Positions 12,178 through 13,221 of a stretch of DNA of 13,221 nt are shown one piece after another; position 1 is the stretch's first letter, and each line of letters begins with the position of its first letter. This DNA is from Propionibacteriaceae bacterium (GTDB lineage Bacteria; Actinomycetota; Actinomycetes; Propionibacteriales; Propionibacteriaceae). A program made the position numbers and the translations under genes. Location: assembly GCA_031254155.1 (NCBI GenBank), contig JAIRVA010000139.1, forward strand, positions 1 to 13,221, given 5' to 3'. The notes under the pieces were generated by a model. It ran no database searches. It saw nothing but the letters and a program-made list of their open reading frames with translations, and was not told where the DNA came from.

Positions 12178-13002
12178 TCACATTGCCATCCCGCCGTCGA
12201 CGCGCAGAACCTCACCGGTGATGTAACGGGCCAAGTCAGAGGCCAGAAACACCACGGCGTGGGCGATGTCGTCCGCCGTACCGGCGTACCCCAGCGGGAT
12301 TGCGGCCGCCAGCTTGTCCTTCACCGCAGGATTGAGTCCGCGGGTCATGTCAGTGTCGATGTACCCCGGCGCGATCACGTTGCAGGTCACCCCGCGCCCG
12401 GCGACCTCGCGCGCGACGGACTTGGTCAGCCCGATGACGCCGGCCTTCGCCGCCGCGTAGTTGGCCTGGCCGGCGGTACCCGTCAGCCCGCTCACGGACG
12501 CGATGTTGATGATGCGGCCGTGGGGGGAGCGGAGCAGGGTACGCAGCAGGTGCCGCGTGACGTTGAACGTACCTTTCAGGCTCACGTCCACCACCGCGTC
12601 GAAATCCGCTTCCGTCAGGCGCAGGAGCAGGGAGTCGCGGATGACGCCCGCGTTGTTGACCAGGATGTCGACGTGGGGGAAGTCCGCGACGACCTGGGCG
12701 ACGACGGTCTGGACGGCGGTGAAGTCCGCGACGTCACACTGGTACGCCTGGGCGCGGATCCCGTAGGCGGCCGCCTCCGCACAGGCCGACTCGGCCCGCT
12801 CGGTGTTCCCCGCGTACAGGATCGCCACATCCGCCCCCGCCTGGGCAAGGCCCAAGGCGATGGCCCGCCCGATGCCCCGCGACCCGCCCGTCACCACGGC
12901 ACACCGACCGTCGAGTTGCCGGGCGGGCGAGGGGGTGAAACAGGGGGACAGGGCAAGTGTTTCACTCTCCAGTCTGGGTACGGTCGCCTCTGGCTTATCC
13001 AT
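12178..13002 (-). CDS. fabG: 3-oxoacyl-ACP reductase FabG
   Basis: This 274-aa short-chain dehydrogenase reduces 3-oxoacyl-ACP with NADPH. The cofactor motif TGGSRGIG is at 38-45, NNAG at 116-119, catalytic Ser169 in INIASVSG, and Tyr182/Lys186 in NYAAAKAG. IAPGYIDTDMT and the C-terminal GEVLRVDGGMAM are FabG signatures. Start ATG 13002 has GGAGA about 7 nt upstream and overlaps the fabD stop by 8 nt. That leaves about 30 residues before the core strand CAVVTGG, versus 5-8 in usual 245-aa FabG proteins. No later in-frame ATG, GTG or TTG precedes the core, so the extension is real in this reading. It is rich in Pro, Ser and Glu, with no signal-peptide character. Confidence 0.95.
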   Translation of the reverse strand: MDKPEATVPRLESETLALSPCFTPSPARQLDGRCAVVTGGSRGIGRAIALGLAQAGADVAILYAGNTERAESACAEAAAYGIRAQAYQCDVADFTAVQTVVAQVVADFPHVDILVNNAGVIRDSLLLRLTEADFDAVVDVSLKGTFNVTRHLLRTLLRSPHGRIINIASVSGLTGTAGQANYAAAKAGVIGLTKSVAREVAGRGVTCNVIAPGYIDTDMTRGLNPAVKDKLAAAIPLGYAGTADDIAHAVVFLASDLARYITGEVLRVDGGMAM

Positions 13003-13221
13003 TGAGTTTCTCCACAGTACGTTCGAGCGACGCCCGGTCGGACACGTTCGTGACGACCACGTCGGGGTTGATCTTGCGGATGAAACCGCTGAGGGCCTTC
13101 CCGGGCCCGACCTCCACAAACCGGTCGTACCCATCCGCGATCATGTGTTCAATCGTGGTCTGCCAGAGTACGGGGTGGTTGACCTGCTGGGCGAGCAGGT
13201 GCCGGGGCTCGGTGGGCGTGG
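12995..13221 (-). CDS. fabD: Malonyl-CoA:ACP transacylase FabD, C-terminal part
   Basis: The minus strand is open from the right edge to TAA at 12995-12997, giving the last 75 residues. HPVLWQTTIEHMIADGYDRF, then VEVGPGKALSGFIRKINPD, match the C-terminal end of FabD, where GPGKxLSG is diagnostic. The catalytic GHSLGE serine and the active-site His lie outside the window. FabD loads malonyl groups onto acyl carrier protein. It ends inside the fabG start (8-nt overlap), so fabD and fabG are translationally coupled. Confidence 0.9.
   Translation of the reverse strand, partial: TPTEPRHLLAQQVNHPVLWQTTIEHMIADGYDRFVEVGPGKALSGFIRKINPDVVVTNVSDRASLERTVEKLNG

Noticed and set aside
1..13221. CRISPR array, tRNA, rRNA, insertion sequence or integrase
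   Set aside because: No regularly spaced repeats, no tRNA-like cloverleaf, no transposase or recombinase motifs seen in any frame.

Overview
The window looks like a chromosomal segment of a high-G+C actinobacterium (Actinomycetota; genus not determined). The evidence is high G+C with G/C-rich third codon positions, GTG starts, several apparently leaderless promoters (a TATANT box 6-7 nt before the start codon) and the gene families present. Backbone genes are interleaved with two AT-richer accessory modules that look like anti-phage or other conflict systems. No tRNA, rRNA, CRISPR array, transposase or integrase is visible. No gene-free stretch exceeds 300 bases; the longest is 5506-5721.

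Layout. 1-690 (-): a TauE/SafE-type membrane transporter, cut by the left edge. 807-2580 (+): an ABC-2 exporter operon, with ATPase and permease overlapping by 8 nt, then a 78-aa one-TM zinc-ribbon protein. 2675-4477 (+): accessory module 1, a RecF/OLD-like ATPase followed by a DUF4276 (TOPRIM-like) gene broken by one missing base. A 65-bp diverged copy of the zinc-ribbon gene's 3' end follows at 4530-4594, so module 1 sits between two copies of the same gene tail. 4633-5505 (+): a TIGR01777-type NAD(P)-binding epimerase-like protein, probably leaderless. 5506-5721: three inverted repeats between convergent genes. 7437-5722 (-): dhaL then dhaK, with a promoter and a 13-bp palindrome at its -10 box.

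7611-10391 (+): accessory module 2, three overlapping genes that fit an ABC-three-component (ABC-3C) system: an HNH-nuclease-like effector with a C-terminal ABC-3C region, a small middle component, and a DUF2326/ABC-3C coiled-coil ATPase. It lies between the dhaL promoter and the 3' end of fabZ, with only 13 nt to the fabZ stop. 13221-10405 (-): a type II fatty-acid synthesis operon, fabD (partial), fabG, fabF, fabZ.

How the genes work together. The fab genes make acyl chains on acyl carrier protein. DhaK and DhaL would phosphorylate dihydroxyacetone or a related sugar with a DhaM-type phosphoryl donor encoded elsewhere. The ABC operon probably exports an unknown substrate. The two accessory modules share one logic, an ATP-driven sensor of the SMC/RecF type paired with a nuclease-like partner, and both are inserted beside intact metabolic genes. 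The defence role of both is inferred from family and architecture, not shown by the sequence.
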